Shown: positions 22,313 through 33,707, counted from the stretch's first letter. The stretch: DNA of 64,000 nucleotides from Adiantum capillus-veneris (GCA_014529385.2 CM043953.1:81040338-81104337), one strand, 5' to 3'. Made by a program: numbers and translations. Notes: generated by a model from the letters alone, not told the origin.

Positions 22313-25300
22313 TTGGTAGTGCTTTCGCTTTCTACGAGCCGTGTGGCTCGAGAGGGACAGTCCCACCTGAGGCCGCCTTTTTTGGTGCAGACTTCTCCTT
22401 TTGCTGTAGTCCCTAGAGGTTTGACTAGCTTTGACATTCGCAGACGTTGGGACTTCTACGACTACAGCTTCACACGGTTCCAGGGTGACTCTTCTGCTAA
22501 CATGGAGGAGGCTTGCTTTCGAGTCCACATCCTCTTGCTTGCAGCCAGAGGCATTGAGGCTTTGGACATAGCGGTGGGTTTCTCCTTTCCGATGTGCGGT
22601 AGGGATTCCAAAGAGTGGACCCAACACACAGTTCTTGACTGGCTCCAGATTCAGGCTATTGAGTTCTCACACCACACAGGGGACGTAGGGGTGACAGATT
22701 TGGTGCAGACACTTTGGCCTCTTGCCAAGTTCAGCGTGACGCCTCCGGATGCAGTGGGTTGCAGGCACATTGTGGTGCATTTGTTTGCTGACACTCAGAG
22801 CCCTCCTTGTTATGTATTTGTACATGAGGATTCTTGGACAGAGAATGTAGCCCTTCAGGCTGCACGCTCTGCTTGGGCCTGGGCGGGACAATCACTCCTT
22901 TCGCGCTTGTCTAGAGGTCGTTTGGATGCGGATTACTGCCCATCCAAACCGGCCTCGCAGATAGCGAGGTTGGCTGCTGTGGCACCATATGTTTTCTCTC
23001 CCCGACTCCATGAGGATCATCTCATGGGAATGAGGATCATCTCATGGGAATGTGCAGGGATTAGGAGGGCCTCGGTTTCAGCGTCAGAGGGGTCGGCTGT
23101 GTCATGAGCTTTAGAGATGCCTTGTGGGTGGTGATATTGACATTCTTATGCTATAGGAGCATCATCTTTGTGAGAGCCGCATTAGACGATGTGGTCAGAT
23201 TTTGCGTGGTCGCTATGAGACGTTTTGGTCATCAGCTGCATTTAGACCTGGAGGCATCCAGGGAGGGGTATGTATGACTATTGTCGACGAGTCTTTCCAG
23301 CAGGCCATTGTGGACAGAGGGATTATTGTGCTAGGCATGGCTCAGTGGATCACTATGCAGGTTCAGGGTTGCCTCGTGGGCTTCCTGAACATCTATGCGC
23401 CCAATGTGGCGAGTGCACGTGCAAATTTTTGGTCTCATATTGTTGAGTCTCTGTCGCAGGCAGAGCAATGGTGCATTGGGGGTGACTTCAACATGTTGGA
23501 GGACCCCTCTGACAGGATTAGAGGTAGCCATACTACTGTGCATGGAGTTGAGTTGGCAGCTTGAGAGAGGTTTTGTATGATTGCGGGTTTCAGATGTGTG
23601 GCAGCATTCTAGCTTTGTGAGGCCCCTAGAAAGCTTGGTCTTCTCTCGTTCGGACCGTAGAGTGAAAGGAGTGAATCTATCTCGGATAGATCGCTTCTAC
23701 ACTAGTGACCACTTTTGTGACTTGGGTGGGACAGTTTGCATTCTGACCGGGACTTCTTTTTCGGACCATGCACCAGTGATCCTCACAGTGACAGATAGAC
23801 AGAGGAGGGAAAGCACGATGCTACGTATCCCTGAGAAGGTTTTGCTGGACTCTGCGCTCAAAGAGAGAGTGGTGGATCTTTGGACAGAGGGCTTAGCCAT
23901 GCAGGAGTCTCCTGCTCACAGAGTGGCCTTTGGACTTGCTCAGCTTAGTTGGCTTTTTCTTCAGGAGTCCATGGCCCGCCTGGCTGCGGCGAGAGAGGAG
24001 GAACAGCGTCTTCGACGGGGCGTTGCCTCCTTACAGAGGATGCAGGAGCAGCATCCAGACAGTCCTTGGTTGGAGGAGCAGTTGCAGCAGGCTCGCCGGG
24101 AGCTTGCCAACACCAAAGTGGAGAGGCGCCATGAGTTTGCTTTGCATCAACAGGCATCTCAGTGGACCCAGGTGGGTGACAGAGTGACAGGGGCTTTCTT
24201 TGAGGCAGTGGGACCCCAACATACGCATGCCAGGGTCAGCCAGTTGAGGAGGCCCAACGAGTCAGTTGCTTTAAAGCTTGAGGACATGCGAGTAGATGCT
24301 ACCGACTTTTACCCTTACCTGCTATCAACAAAGCCTCAATTAGAGCGTCAGGATGCATGTAGAGAGCAGGTTTGGGCACAGATGCCTTGTCTTGTGACTG
24401 AGGAGATGCGCCAGAGGCTTGAGCTGCCTCTTCAGTTAGAGGAGCTCCACGTGGCCCTTAGAGCACTTCCCTGTGGTAGCTGTCCAGGTGAGGATGGTTT
24501 GACTCCCAATTTTTTCTTAAAGAGTACTGGGACTTGCTTGGCTCAGATCTCTGCAGCGCTTTTGAGTACATCCTGCACACATGAGAAATGCCTGACAGCA
24601 TGAGTGAGGATCTTATTTACCTCATTCCCAAGGAGGGTGGCTCCTTGGATGAGATTCGATAGTGGCGGCCCATCACCATCCTTAACTTAGCCTACAGAAT
24701 TTTTGCCAAGGCTCTGAGTTTGAGGATTCAGCCACTTCTAGAGAGCATTATACATGGGACACAGATAGGTTTTGTCAAGGAACGTATCATCCTTGACAAC
24801 ATCTTTACGTTTTGAGAGGCTTCTGCCCTTGCTCGCCTCCGTGGTGAGGATCTGGTGATACTTCTTCTCGACTTTGAGAAGGCCTATGATAGAGTTGACT
24901 TGGACTTCTTGGAGGGCACTCTATGCAGGATGGGCTTCTTAGATGCTCGGATCAGAGGTGTCAGCTCTTTACATACGGGCACACAGTCACGTACTGTTGG
25001 CAGGTGGTAGAGGAGATCGCTTCACGCTCACGCATTCGGTCAAACAGGGCTGCCCTCTTGCCCCCTTTCTTTTTCTGTCCTATGCTAAGGCGATGAGCAG
25101 ATTTTTGGTTTCACAGCAGGTTGGTTTACGTGGCTTAGCACTCCCTATTCGGGGCGACGAGTTGCTGGATGCTGAGTTTGCAGACGACTCAGCTTTGTAC
25201 TTGGAGGGCCAGGAGGCCAACCTTCACAGGTGTGAGCAGGCTCTTGAGGCCTTTTGTTGTGCATCCGGCGCACGGATCAATTGGAGAAAGACTGTGGCTT

Positions 25301-26380
25301 TCTCGGCTGGTAGTGCTCCTACGCCTGATTGGCTGCCAGGTGAGGGTTTCAGATGGATCCCCCCCCTCGGGATTGCAGTTCGATACTCGGGCTGTCAGGT
25401 TGGTTTTGACTCGTCTCCTGAGCAGCAGATTGCTCCCCTCCTCCTATCCATTAGGAGGAAGCTGTTACATTGGAGCTCCACACGTCTTTCCTTGGGAGAC
25501 AGAGTTGTAGTGGCCAACTAGATGTTGCTGGCTACTATGTGGTACATCACTTCTTGTTGGATCTTTTTGAGTTCGTGCATCAGCCAGATAGAGAGGCTGA
25601 TTAGGAACTTCCTTTGGTCAGGGCGTGACACTTAGATAGCCCGGGCCAAAGTGGCGTGGCATGTCATCACTCTTCCTTGTTCTCAAGGAGGGTTGGGAAT
25701 CATAGACCCAGCACATCAAAGCAGATCTCTTCTTGGGAAGTTTGTTGTCAGAGGATTGCTTCCAAGGAAGGAGCCTTGGAAGGAGTTTTTGCTTTAGCGG
25801 CTTAGTGCTAGGGTGCCCCAGACTGGAGGCCCCTGGCGACCTTCAACCAAATGTATCTTCACAGAGATGCGTAGAGTTGGCCTGAGCAGGAGACTGGAGG
25901 ACCGTTTTGCTGTGAGTCTGCTCCGCTCCTAGGAGCAACTGCGGAGAGGCCTGGAGCAGCATCAGCCTACTTGCACGGAGGAGCAAACATGAGGCCTACT
26001 ACCACTAGGTGACTGGTTACAGTTCTCAGGCTTGTCAGAGGAGCTTCAGAGCATCCAGCTACAGGGCATGAGAGGGGTGTAGAGCATGTGTTAGGACATC
26101 AGAGAGGCAGTACGAGCTGAGTGGCTCACACCTCTCGAGTCAGCAACGCCAGATGGATGGGGGCCTTCATGTATCTGGAGGTTCTCATCGCAGTTCGGGC
26201 TTGCTCAGAGATTGTACCCTCGTTGTTTTTCGAGCTACAGGGTGAGGGTCGTTTACATCGAGTTTTAGTAGAGGCCCCACAAGTGGTAGAGTGTTGTTTT
26301 CAGAGGATCCGAGTTGTGAACATCCGTGGGAGGACTTGTGTCATAGATCTGTTAAGTATGGAGCCTGATTTACCCTTGTA
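22313..26380 (+). pseudogene. LINE copy 1 ORF2 (endonuclease, reverse transcriptase)
   Basis: The region opens with an N-terminal extension (FDIRRRWDFYDYSF). An APE-type endonuclease starts near 23010 with MRIISW, where a 20-bp tandem duplication shifts the frame. It includes GDFNMLED (about 23490) and ends with SDHAP at 23761. The reverse transcriptase shows ERIILDNI, motif A LLLDFEKAYDRV (about 24865-24897), VKQGCPLAPFLF (about 25040) and the catalytic FADD at about 25179. Several stops (for example near 24660, 24815 and 25520) and shifts interrupt it. Together these enzymes would nick target DNA and prime cDNA from the nick. After about 26380 the sequence is replaced by a copia LTR. Confidence 0.85.
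23010..23049 (+). repeat. 20-bp tandem duplication at the endonuclease start
   Basis: The 20-base unit starting ATGAGGATCATCTC is present at 23010 and 23030. LINE copy 2 has a single copy at about 54166. It shifts the frame. Confidence 0.93.
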
Positions 26381-26557
26381 ATTTTCTGTGGTAAAAGCGC
26401 ACATTTGTAAGGCCCCCATTATGAGGAGAAGCCATCGTGTGTGAAGGAAAATCACTCGTTGGAAACCAAAATTTTCACGGCCAAAAATCAGGGGCAACTT
26501 TAGGGGCCTCGGGGGCAGAAGCCCCTGAGACTTTTTTTTTTCCCTCGCCGAAATATT

Positions 26558-26672
26558 ATGGCCGGACAGCGGTCGGAAAGTGGCCGGAAAACAACCGTCG
26601 GTTGGCCGGTGGCCGGTAGTCAATGGCGGGTGGCCGGTGGTCGGAAGTCAATGGCCGGTGGCCGGTGGCCGA
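26558..26672. repeat. GGCCGGTGG-word minisatellite in the copia LTR
   Basis: Repeated words such as GTGGCCGG and GTCGGAAGTCAATGGC occur about eight times in 115 bases within U3. The position upstream of the TATA box fits enhancer-like repeats; that role is inferred. Confidence 0.7.
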
Positions 26673-26801
26673 ATTCAAAAGCGGACTTTTCTTCTCAAGG
26701 GCGGCCACACATGGGCGGATTGGAGGGTCCGATTTGGACTTATCTACACAAGGGCGGCTACACATGGCTGCCTCTCATGAGAGAGAGCAGCCCTTTTGGC
26801 C

Positions 26802-26808
26802 TATAAAA
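26802..26808 (+). promoter_or_regulatory. TATA box of the copia LTR
   Basis: CTATAAAAGG lies about 320 bp before the LTR end, in the position expected of a U3 promoter. Confidence 0.6.
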
Positions 26809-27123
26809 GGAGGCCATTTCTACACACATTTCATAGTGTGAAGTTGATGCAACAAGGTGAGTGTGAGGTGGTGAGAGTGAAGCAAGGCGGGAGCTCCATT
26901 AAGGGTATAATCCCTTTGTAAACTACTTCTTGTTTTGAAGTACTAAAGCCATTGAGTGACTGCTTTCCCGTGGACGTAGCCCACATTGGGTGAACTACGT
27001 ATATCGTGTGTACTCTCTCTCTCTCTCTCTCTCTACTCTATAATCTCGTGTATGTAAATTTGTCTCTCTCCATTAAGTAATCTACTCAATTATCTATTTA
27101 GCTACGTCTTATTTCCTAACAAC

Positions 27124-27135
27124 TGGTATCAGAGC
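27124..27135 (+). promoter_or_regulatory. tRNA-iMet primer-binding site of the copia
   Basis: TGGTATCAGAGC two bases after the LTR end. Confidence 0.93.
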
Positions 27136-27194
27136 AAGGTTTGCTCGTAGCTAAATTATCCCAAGGAAAGGATTCCTTGAATTGAGTGGGAGTT

Positions 27195-27955
27195 ATGGCG
27201 GAGGAAGGGAAGCTCAAGATTGAGAAGTTCAACGGCAAAAACTACCAACATTGGAAGATGCAGATTGAAGACTATCTCTACCAAAAGGACCTCTATTTGC
27301 CACTAGGCGGTCTTGCGAAGATGCCCGCAACAATGGCAGATGAAGCATGGATTGTCCTTGATCGAAAGGCACTGGGAACAATCCGGTTAAGCTTGGCGTC
27401 AATGGTGGCCTTCAATGTTTCGGAGATGAAGACCACGGAGGACTTGATGAAGTCACTTGACGACTTCTACGAGAAACCATCGGCATCCAATAAGGTATTT
27501 CTTATGAAGCGCTTGTTTAATCTAAAGATGACAGAGAATGGTTCAGTTGCAGAACACCTAAATGACTTTAACACAAACATAAGTCAACTTTGATCGGTGA
27601 AAATCAATTTCGATGACGAAGTGCGAGCTCTCCTTATACTATCATCTCTACCGGATAGTTGGGACAGCCTTGTGATGGCTGTAAGTAATTCTATCTCTGG
27701 TACAAATACTCTTAAGTTTGATGATGTTGTGGGTGTTCTCCTAAGCGAGGAAAGACGAAGGAGAAGCACAGGAGAATCATCAAGTGCTGCATTGTCAGTA
27801 GAAACAAGAGGAAGGCCTAAGGAGAGGTTCAAAAGCCAAAAAGGTTGTGATCGCTCAAGACGGAGCAAGTCACGCACAAAGTCAGTTCTTGAATGTTGGA
27901 ACTACGGCAAGAAGGTCCAAGAAGGATTGTTGGTCCAAGAAGAAGAAGAAGACTG
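27195..27955 (+). pseudogene. Copia gag
   Basis: The ATG at 27195 begins MAEEGKLKIEKFNGKNYQHW, the usual copia Gag N-terminus (F.G.NY..W). KALGTIRLSLA and the SLDDFYEKPSASNKVFLMKR block follow. An in-frame TGA at 27591 splits the gene, after which FDDEVRALLILSSLPDSWD continues. A zinc knuckle begins ECWNYGKK but is lost to a frame shift at about 27910; the +1 frame then carries KKDCWSKKKKK. The intact product would form the virus-like particle. Confidence 0.85.
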
Positions 27956-29610
27956 AGTCTCAAGACAACAAGCCAACATCGGAGGCCAATGTGGCAAGTA
28001 AAGTAGAGCAAGATGCTCTAATTCTCTCATTAGACAATGTGTCTAATTCCTGGATAGTAGATTCCGGGGATTCATTCCATACGACACCACACAAGCAACA
28101 TTTCCAAAACTACACCAAAGGTAATTTTGGGTATGTATACTTTGGGAGATGATGAAGCTTGTGAGATTATCGACAAAGGTACAGTTTCTGTCAAAACTGC
28201 TAACGGAAATGAATGGAAGCTTAAAGATGTTAGGCATGTTCCTTCTCTTCGCAAAATTTGATCTCTACAGGACAATTGGACGATGAAGGTCACAACATTG
28301 CATTCGGAAATAAACGGTGGAAGATCTCAAAGGGATCTTTGGTGGTTGCCAAGGGAGAAAAAGTCGGTACACTTTACTTGTGTACTGTTAGCACGCAACC
28401 TTCAGCTTGTGCAGCAACTACAGAAGTTGACAGTGCGGTGTGGCACTACCGACTTGGGCATATGAGTGCCAAAGGAATGCAAATCCTTCAAACAAAGAAG
28501 CTTCTACCAGGTTTGAAAGAAGTGGACTTAGAGTTCTGTGAAGATTGTGTTTATGGTAAACAAAAGAGGGTAAAATTTCAAAAATCAGAAAATGAAAGAA
28601 AAAATAAAAAACTTGAGTTGGTTCATTCTGATGTTTGGGGTCTTGCAAGTACACCATCACTTGGTGGCTCATTGTACTATGTAACATTCATAGACGATGC
28701 GACTAGAAAAAACATGGATTTATGTCATGAAGAATAAATCCGATGTATTTTCCATATTTCAAAGGTGGAAAGCCTTTGTGGAGAATGAAACAGGTACCAA
28801 GGTTAAATGCCTCAGATCCGACAATGGAGGCGAATATTGCAGCCAATCTTTTGAAAGCTTTTGTGCTAGCAATGGCATTCGGAGGCAAAGGACAACCCCA
28901 AGGACACCTCAACAAAATGGGATTTTGGAAAGGATGAACAGGACAATCATGGAGCGAGCATGAAGCATGCGGCTACATGCAGGCCTACCGCTTGAGCTTT
29001 GGGCGGAAGCTGTAAGTATTTCTGTGTACTTAATCAATCGGTCACCCTCAACGGCATTGGATGGGGGAGTTCCAGAAGAGGCATGGACAAGTAAACCGGT
29101 GAATTATGCATTTCTCAAAGTGTTTGGGTGTGAGGCTTTCATGCACATGGAAGCCTAAGATCAAAGCTAGATGCAAAGTCTAAAAAGTGTTTCTTCATTG
29201 GCTATGGAGAAGGTAACTTTGGGTATCGCCTATGGAATCCTGAAGATGGTAAAATCTTAAGGAGTAGGGATGTAATTTTTAACGAACAAAATATGTACAA
29301 AGATTACTTGAAAAGAAAACAAACAAAAGAAACAGGTGATGAGTACATGGAGCTTGAGGACGGTGAAGACTCAAGGACTGCAAACGGTGACAATGTGCAA
29401 CAACGTCAACCAAATGAGGAGCCTCAACCTATTCCCCGAAGATCTACAAGAGCAAGTAGACCTCCAGAAAGATTTGTTCCTTCCTTCAACCATCTCTTGA
29501 TCTCAGATTCTGGAGAGCCGGAATCATATGAAAAAGCTATGCAACATGAATCCAAAGAAAAATGGACGAAGAGCATGCAAGTGGAGATGGACTCACTACA
29601 TCGCAACTAA
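27956..29610 (+). pseudogene. Copia protease and integrase
   Basis: At about 28051 is SWIVDSGDSFHTTPHKQHF, the copia protease site with DSG intact but the following Ala replaced by Asp. A GAG_pre-integrase block then shows WHYRLGHMS...LEFCEDC (HHCC zinc finger, about 28440-28550). The integrase core has VHSDVWG (about 28622), a shift near 28710, CLRSDNGGEY (about 28810) and TPQQNGILERMNRTIMERA (about 28905), giving the D, D and E residues. The segment continues with SVYLINRSPS and a charged linker to a stop at 29608. Several stops and shifts make it inactive. Confidence 0.85.
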
Positions 29611-29787
29611 ACATGGGAGTTGGTTGAGTTGCCTAAAGGTAAGCGGGCACTTCAGAACAAATGGGTGTACAAGCTGAAGGAAGAAGAAGGTGGGAAGAAA
29701 AGGTACAAGTTTAGGCTTGTGGTAAAAGGGTTTTCTCAAAAGAAAGGTATTGACTTCAATGAAATATTTTCTCCTGTTGTAAAAAAG
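29611..29787 (+). pseudogene. Copia reverse transcriptase, N-terminal stub
   Basis: TWELVELPKGKRALQNKWVYK through KGIDFNEIFSPVVK is the classic beginning of copia RT. It ends within a run of Lys codons where LINE sequence takes over, so the catalytic YVDD region is absent. Confidence 0.85.
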
Positions 29788-30260
29788 AGCTTACTTCACA
29801 GGAGTGGCGCAATGAGAGAAAGTGTTGGGAGCTCATTAGCTGCCTGACACTCTTGTTCATCTGGCGGGCCCGCTGCTTCCGCATCTTCGAGGCTCGCCCT
29901 GTACCACCAATAGAGACAGTTTGGGATCTTTGGCTAGAGCTTATCCATACTCTCAGAGGACAATTCGAGAGACTCCAAGGCAGCTCCAACCACATGTGGG
30001 AGCGTAGAGAGGCTTTCCTTTGACTCTGGCGCCCTGGGACTTTCTTCACCATGGTCCAGGGTGTGCTCAAATGGCACTACCATCCACCTGTTTGGCTTTA
30101 CCCTCCTCCCATTTCCTGATTTAGCCTCATTGTACATATGCTGTTTTTTCATTAGGGGAGTCTCCCCTTATGATTGCTGTAGACCTCTCTAGTAGAGGTG
30201 CTTGTAGCCCTATGGGCAGTTTCATTAACTAATAGAAGGATCTTTTTCTCGGGGAAAAAA
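29786..30260 (+). pseudogene. 3' end of LINE copy 1 ORF2 and UTR
   Basis: From GAGCTTACTTCACAGGAG onwards this matches LINE copy 3 (minus strand, about 56890 down to 56413): ECWELI-type residues, FIWRARCFRIFEAR, then the untranslated tail with GGAGTCTCCCCTTATG and ACTAATAGAAGGATC. It ends in GGGGAAAAAAAA immediately before the right copy of the target duplication. Confidence 0.85.
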
Positions 30261-30276
30261 AACAAGGAGGCATGAG
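30261..30276. repeat. Target-site duplication, right copy, of LINE copy 1
   Basis: AACAAGGAGGCATGAG, one base different from 20623-20638, directly after the A-run of the LINE. Confidence 0.85.
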
Positions 30277-31460
30277 AGTTGGTAGTTCTGACAGAATGAC
30301 TTTAATGTTACAAAAATATTCTTCAAGCTCATTAGACCAAACAAACTCAACTTGTTGTGTCAATTTTTGCAAAGGGGGAAGTAACTCTGAAGCTAAGTGA
30401 ATGAAGCGTGACATATACTTCATCTTTTAAATGAACGAGATGAACTCGTTGAGTCTTGGGTGATGGTAACTCAATAAGAGCCTTTGCCTTTGAAGGATCC
30501 ACCTCAATGCCTTTGTAAGAAACTTTATGACCATGCAAGGTTACTTCATCCTCACCTATGTGGCATTTGTCGGGATTGAGCTGAACTCCCATGTCGTAGA
30601 GCTTCTTCAAACCTTATTCTACCCTCTGTAGGTACAACAATTTTGAGCTATAAATGCAAAAATCATCAATAAACACCCTAATTGACTTTCCAAAGAATGT
30701 TTGAAACACCATATTCATGAAGCATTGAAAAGTTCCAGGAGCATTTGTTAGGCCAAATGGCATAACCCCAAGGAGTGATGAAGGTTGTTTTGATTTGATC
30801 TTCCAATGCAATCCCTATCTGAAAGTAGCTTGAGTAGCTATCACACATAGTGTACTTCTCATGACCAGCTACCTCATTTAGTATCTCATCCTAAAATGGA
30901 AGGGGAAAGTGGTCTCGCTTGTTTGCCTCATTGAGTGGCCTATAGTCAACGCATACTCTCCACTTCCTATTCTTTTTAGGAGTGACCACTACTAGAGAGA
31001 CCCACTTTGAATTTTCCACTAGGTAGATAAATCTTGTAGGTAGAAGCTTTCTTATCTCCTTGAGTAGAGCCTGCTCCTTGATGACTCCTAGCCTTCGTAA
31101 CTTATGTGTCTTAGGTGTGGCCTCAGGTTTTAACTTGATCTTGTGTTGAACAACATCTACTCCACGCACGGCGGTGTAGTCTTTAACAAAAAGCCTAAGA
31201 ACTTCCTTAGCACACATTTGAACTCTTCTCTTTCTTCCTTTGTAAGTGTTTTTGACAACATACCTTCTAGCATCCCTTCATCTTGCACACCTTGGTTCTC
31301 TTAAGGACCTACCTTCTCCAAGCCTGGGCAAGAGGTCTCTTGGTTGCTTGGCTTAAACCTTATCCCCATGACTTCGATAGAAGACTCCTCTTTAGTAATG
31401 CTGCTGCTACTTTCTTCTTGTGAAGTGCTATCGGTCCAATCTTCCTCCGTCTCACTCTGA
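30277..31460 (-). pseudogene. Gypsy (Tat-like) reverse transcriptase segment
   Basis: On the minus strand, an acidic Ser/Glu-rich linker (31301-31460) precedes RT. Landmarks are KPEATPKTHKLRRLG (about 31125), KWVSLVVVTPKKNRKWRVCVDYRPLN (about 30950-31025), [13 protein letters not shown] (about 30740) and the active site FIDDF (about 30665). HGHKVSYKGIEVDPSKAKAL (about 30490) and QVEFVWSNELEEYF (about 30330) follow. A stretch between RPLN...FPLPF and MPFGL is shifted, and stops occur. It ends at the LINE target duplication and continues, beyond the LINE, at 20622. Confidence 0.85.
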
Positions 31461-31468
31461 GATGATTC
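31461..31468. repeat. hAT target-site duplication, left copy
   Basis: GATGATTC, identical to 33988-33995. Confidence 0.88.
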
Positions 31469-31666
31469 CATAGTTATCCGGAACGAGACGAAAACAGGAG
31501 GGAGGAGGGGGGCCGAAACGGGAATGGGACCGGAACGGTAGACCAAAGAAACTATATATATTATATGTATTATAGGCTCATAAGTTAGTGAAAAACTATA
31601 AGCTAAGCTTTTGAATTCGACCATCCTAATTGGAGTCATATTTAAACATGTTTTTGAGAGAGAGTT

Positions 31667-31669
<3 letters not shown>

Positions 31670-31722
<53 letters not shown>
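31670..31722. repeat. (GA)n tract 1
   Basis: About 26 GA units, left border of LINE copy A. Confidence 0.97.
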
Positions 31723-31725
<3 letters not shown>

Positions 31726-32551
31726 TATTAACGTCTACTAGAGGCCGAACTCGACCTATGAGACAAAATCGATGTACAACTATCAATGCCCTCTGGGTGA
31801 CCAGAAAAAGGACAAAATATAACATGAAATAAAATAAAATAGGACTGAACTAGTAGGATAGGAGTGATGAGTGGAGTGGGGTGGGAGATGGAGCACTACC
31901 ACTAAGGGTATGTGAAATATATGCGTAGAGGTGTACAAGAATGCAATGCAAACTAGCTAGCTCCATCCAGTCCCATAATGAGGATGTAATATGTGATACA
32001 TAGGTGATGGCGAAGTAAAAATCCCCTGTAGCATGATCTCCGGATGTAGATGTAAATGAGCGATCTGCTCCTGGATACGGCGCCGATGACGAGCCCGAAT
32101 CTCTATAATCTCCCTCTCATGTAGTGCAGGTGTCTGGTAACCAGATGCTCTCGGTCTCCGTCTGGCTCGGAGGTCCTCAGCTTGCTGAAGGGTAACCCCC
32201 TCCTGTGTCGGCATATACACTGTAGTAGATCTCTGAAAGAAGTCAGTGAGCTGGAGCTGCCGTCTCTCCCTCCCTGTAGTAGGATCCTGTAGTAGCATCT
32301 CCCTATGACGCTGTATCTCCGTCAAGAACTGGCCAAATCGGCGCTGGTCTGTAGACTCCATGATCTGGCGTAGAGTGGGGTGCCCACTGAACAAGGAAGT
32401 GTATCTGTCTCTGATGTCACTGTATACTCTGCACCTGCATACGTAATGCTCCTAGCTCTCAACCTCCTCCTAACATAGTCTACAGATCCTCTCTGCTCTA
32501 ATGACCCCTGCCGCTCTGCCTGCCTCAATCTCAAGATGGTGTGATGACTCT
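31723..32551 (-). mobile_element. Second-family LINE 3' fragment, copy A
   Basis: On the minus strand this is the last about 190 codons of a LINE ORF2 plus its 3' UTR. It has the CCHC-like pattern ICRLC...EEHYVCRC, EIQRHREMLL, LQLTDFF and a basic end RARHRRRIQEQI. The same organisation appears in the larger LINE at 37616-38830. A stop falls right after ICRLC. The 3' end GACGTTAATAAAGC runs straight into a (TC)n tail (GA on the plus strand). Truncated at its 5' end at the next GA tract. Confidence 0.85.

Positions 32552-32634
<83 letters not shown>
32552..32634. repeat. (GA)n tract 2
   Basis: About 40 GA units with one GTGA interruption near 32556. Confidence 0.97.
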
Positions 32635-32637
<3 letters not shown>

Positions 32638-33461
32638 TATTAACGTCTACTAGAGGCCGAACTCGACCTATGAGACAAAATCGATGTACAACTATCAATG
32701 CCCTCTGGGTGACCAGAAAAAGGACAAAATATAACATGAAATAAAATAAAATAGGACTGAACTAGTAGGATAGGAGTGATGAGTGGAGTGGGGTGGGAGA
32801 TGGAGCACTACCACTAAGGGTATGTGAAATATATGCGTAGAGGTGTACAAGAATGCAATGCAAACTAGCTAGCTCCATCCAGTCCCATAATGAGGATGTA
32901 ATATGTGATACATAGGTGATGGCGAAGTAAAAATCCCCTGTAGCATGATCTCCGGATGTAGATGTAAATGAGCGATCTGCTCCTGGATACGGCGCCGATG
33001 ACGAGCCCGAATCTCTATAATCTCCCTCTCATGTAGTACAGGTGTCTGGTAACCAGATGCTCTCGGTCTCCGTCTGGCTCAGAGGTCCTCAGCTTGCTGA
33101 AGGGTAACCCCCTCCTGTGTCGGCATATGCACTGTAGTAGATCTCTGAAAGAAGTCAGTGAGCTGGAGCTGCCGTCTCTCCCTCCCTGTAGTAGGATCCT
33201 GTAGTAGCATCTCCCGATGACGCTGTATCTCCGTCAAGAACTGGCCAAATCGGCGCTGGTCTGTAGACTCCATGATCTGGCGTAGAGTGGGGTGCCCACT
33301 GAACAAGGAAGTGTATCTGTCTCTGATGTCACTGTATACTCTGCACCTGCATACGTAATGCTCCTCGCTCTCAACCTCCTCCTAACATAGTCTACAGATC
33401 CTCTTTGCTCTAATGACCCCTGCCGCTCTGCCTGCCTCAATCTCAAGCTGGTGTGATGACT

Positions 33462-33463
<2 letters not shown>
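32635..33463 (-). mobile_element. Second-family LINE 3' fragment, copy B
   Basis: Same 829-bp length and same 5' breakpoint as copy A, with about seven substitutions seen. It is therefore a duplication of one insertion rather than a second independent one. Confidence 0.9.

Positions 33464-33518
<55 letters not shown>
33464..33518. repeat. (GA)n tract 3
   Basis: About 27 GA units. Confidence 0.97.
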
Positions 33519-33521
<3 letters not shown>

Positions 33522-33707
33522 TGGAGCTTGAGACACGAGAGGGAGAGATGGAGCTTGAGAAAGAGAGGTAGAAGCCACATTTGTTCTTTGAGAGTGTTGT
33601 GCTTTCTGCCAAAAAAGAACAGGTAGAAGCTAGAGCTCCATGTCCAAGCTTAAAGCTTTAGCAAGGAGAGTAGAGATGTTAAGAGCTTGAGGAGGAGGTG
33701 AGACGAG

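Larger units (their letters stand above)
26438..27121 (+). repeat. 5' LTR of the copia (left end approximate)
   Basis: The right end is fixed by the primer-binding site (LTR ends ...CCTAACA at 27121). The left end is uncertain between 26387 and 26438, because both start with TGTG and the partner LTR is lost. It contains GGCCGG-rich tandem words at 26558-26670 and a CT microsatellite at about 27012-27034. Confidence 0.65.
26438..29787 (+). mobile_element. Ty1/copia (TNT1-like) element lacking its 3' half
   Basis: 5' LTR (about 26438-27121), tRNA-iMet site, gag, protease, integrase and the first part of RT are present in order. The sequence then stops at about 29785 and passes directly into LINE 3' tail sequence. 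RT catalytic motifs, RNase H, polypurine tract and 3' LTR are absent. It is inserted in LINE copy 1. Confidence 0.85.
20639..30260 (+). mobile_element. L1-type LINE copy 1, interrupted by a copia element
   Basis: An L1-type LINE with a C-rich 5' region (20680-20960), ORF1 (21013-22310) and ORF2 (22313-26380). It then has a copia element inserted (about 26438-29785), followed by its own 3' tail (29786-30260) ending in an A-run. A 16-bp target duplication directly flanks it. It landed in the pol gene of a minus-strand gypsy, whose RT and RNase H halves lie on either side. The part of ORF2 between the end of the RT domain and the tail is missing, along with the copia 3' half. One deletion after the copia insertion explains both. 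Stops and frameshifts show it is dead. Confidence 0.85.

Noticed and set aside
27124-27135. TGGTATCAGAGC-type sites as tRNA gene ends
   Set aside because: No cloverleaf surrounds any of them, and each lies one or two bases from an LTR end, so they are primer-binding sites.
29786-30260. LINE tail as a separate 5'-truncated insertion into the copia
   Set aside because: The 16-bp duplication pairs 20623 with 30261, enclosing the whole LINE, and no second duplication flanks the tail itself.
31301-31825. 174-codon minus-strand frame as a single gene
   Set aside because: It crosses the hAT end, a GA tract and a LINE tail. Only the part up to 31460 is gypsy coding sequence.
32635-33463. Second LINE fragment as an independent insertion
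   Set aside because: It has the same length and same 5' break as the first, so duplication is simpler.
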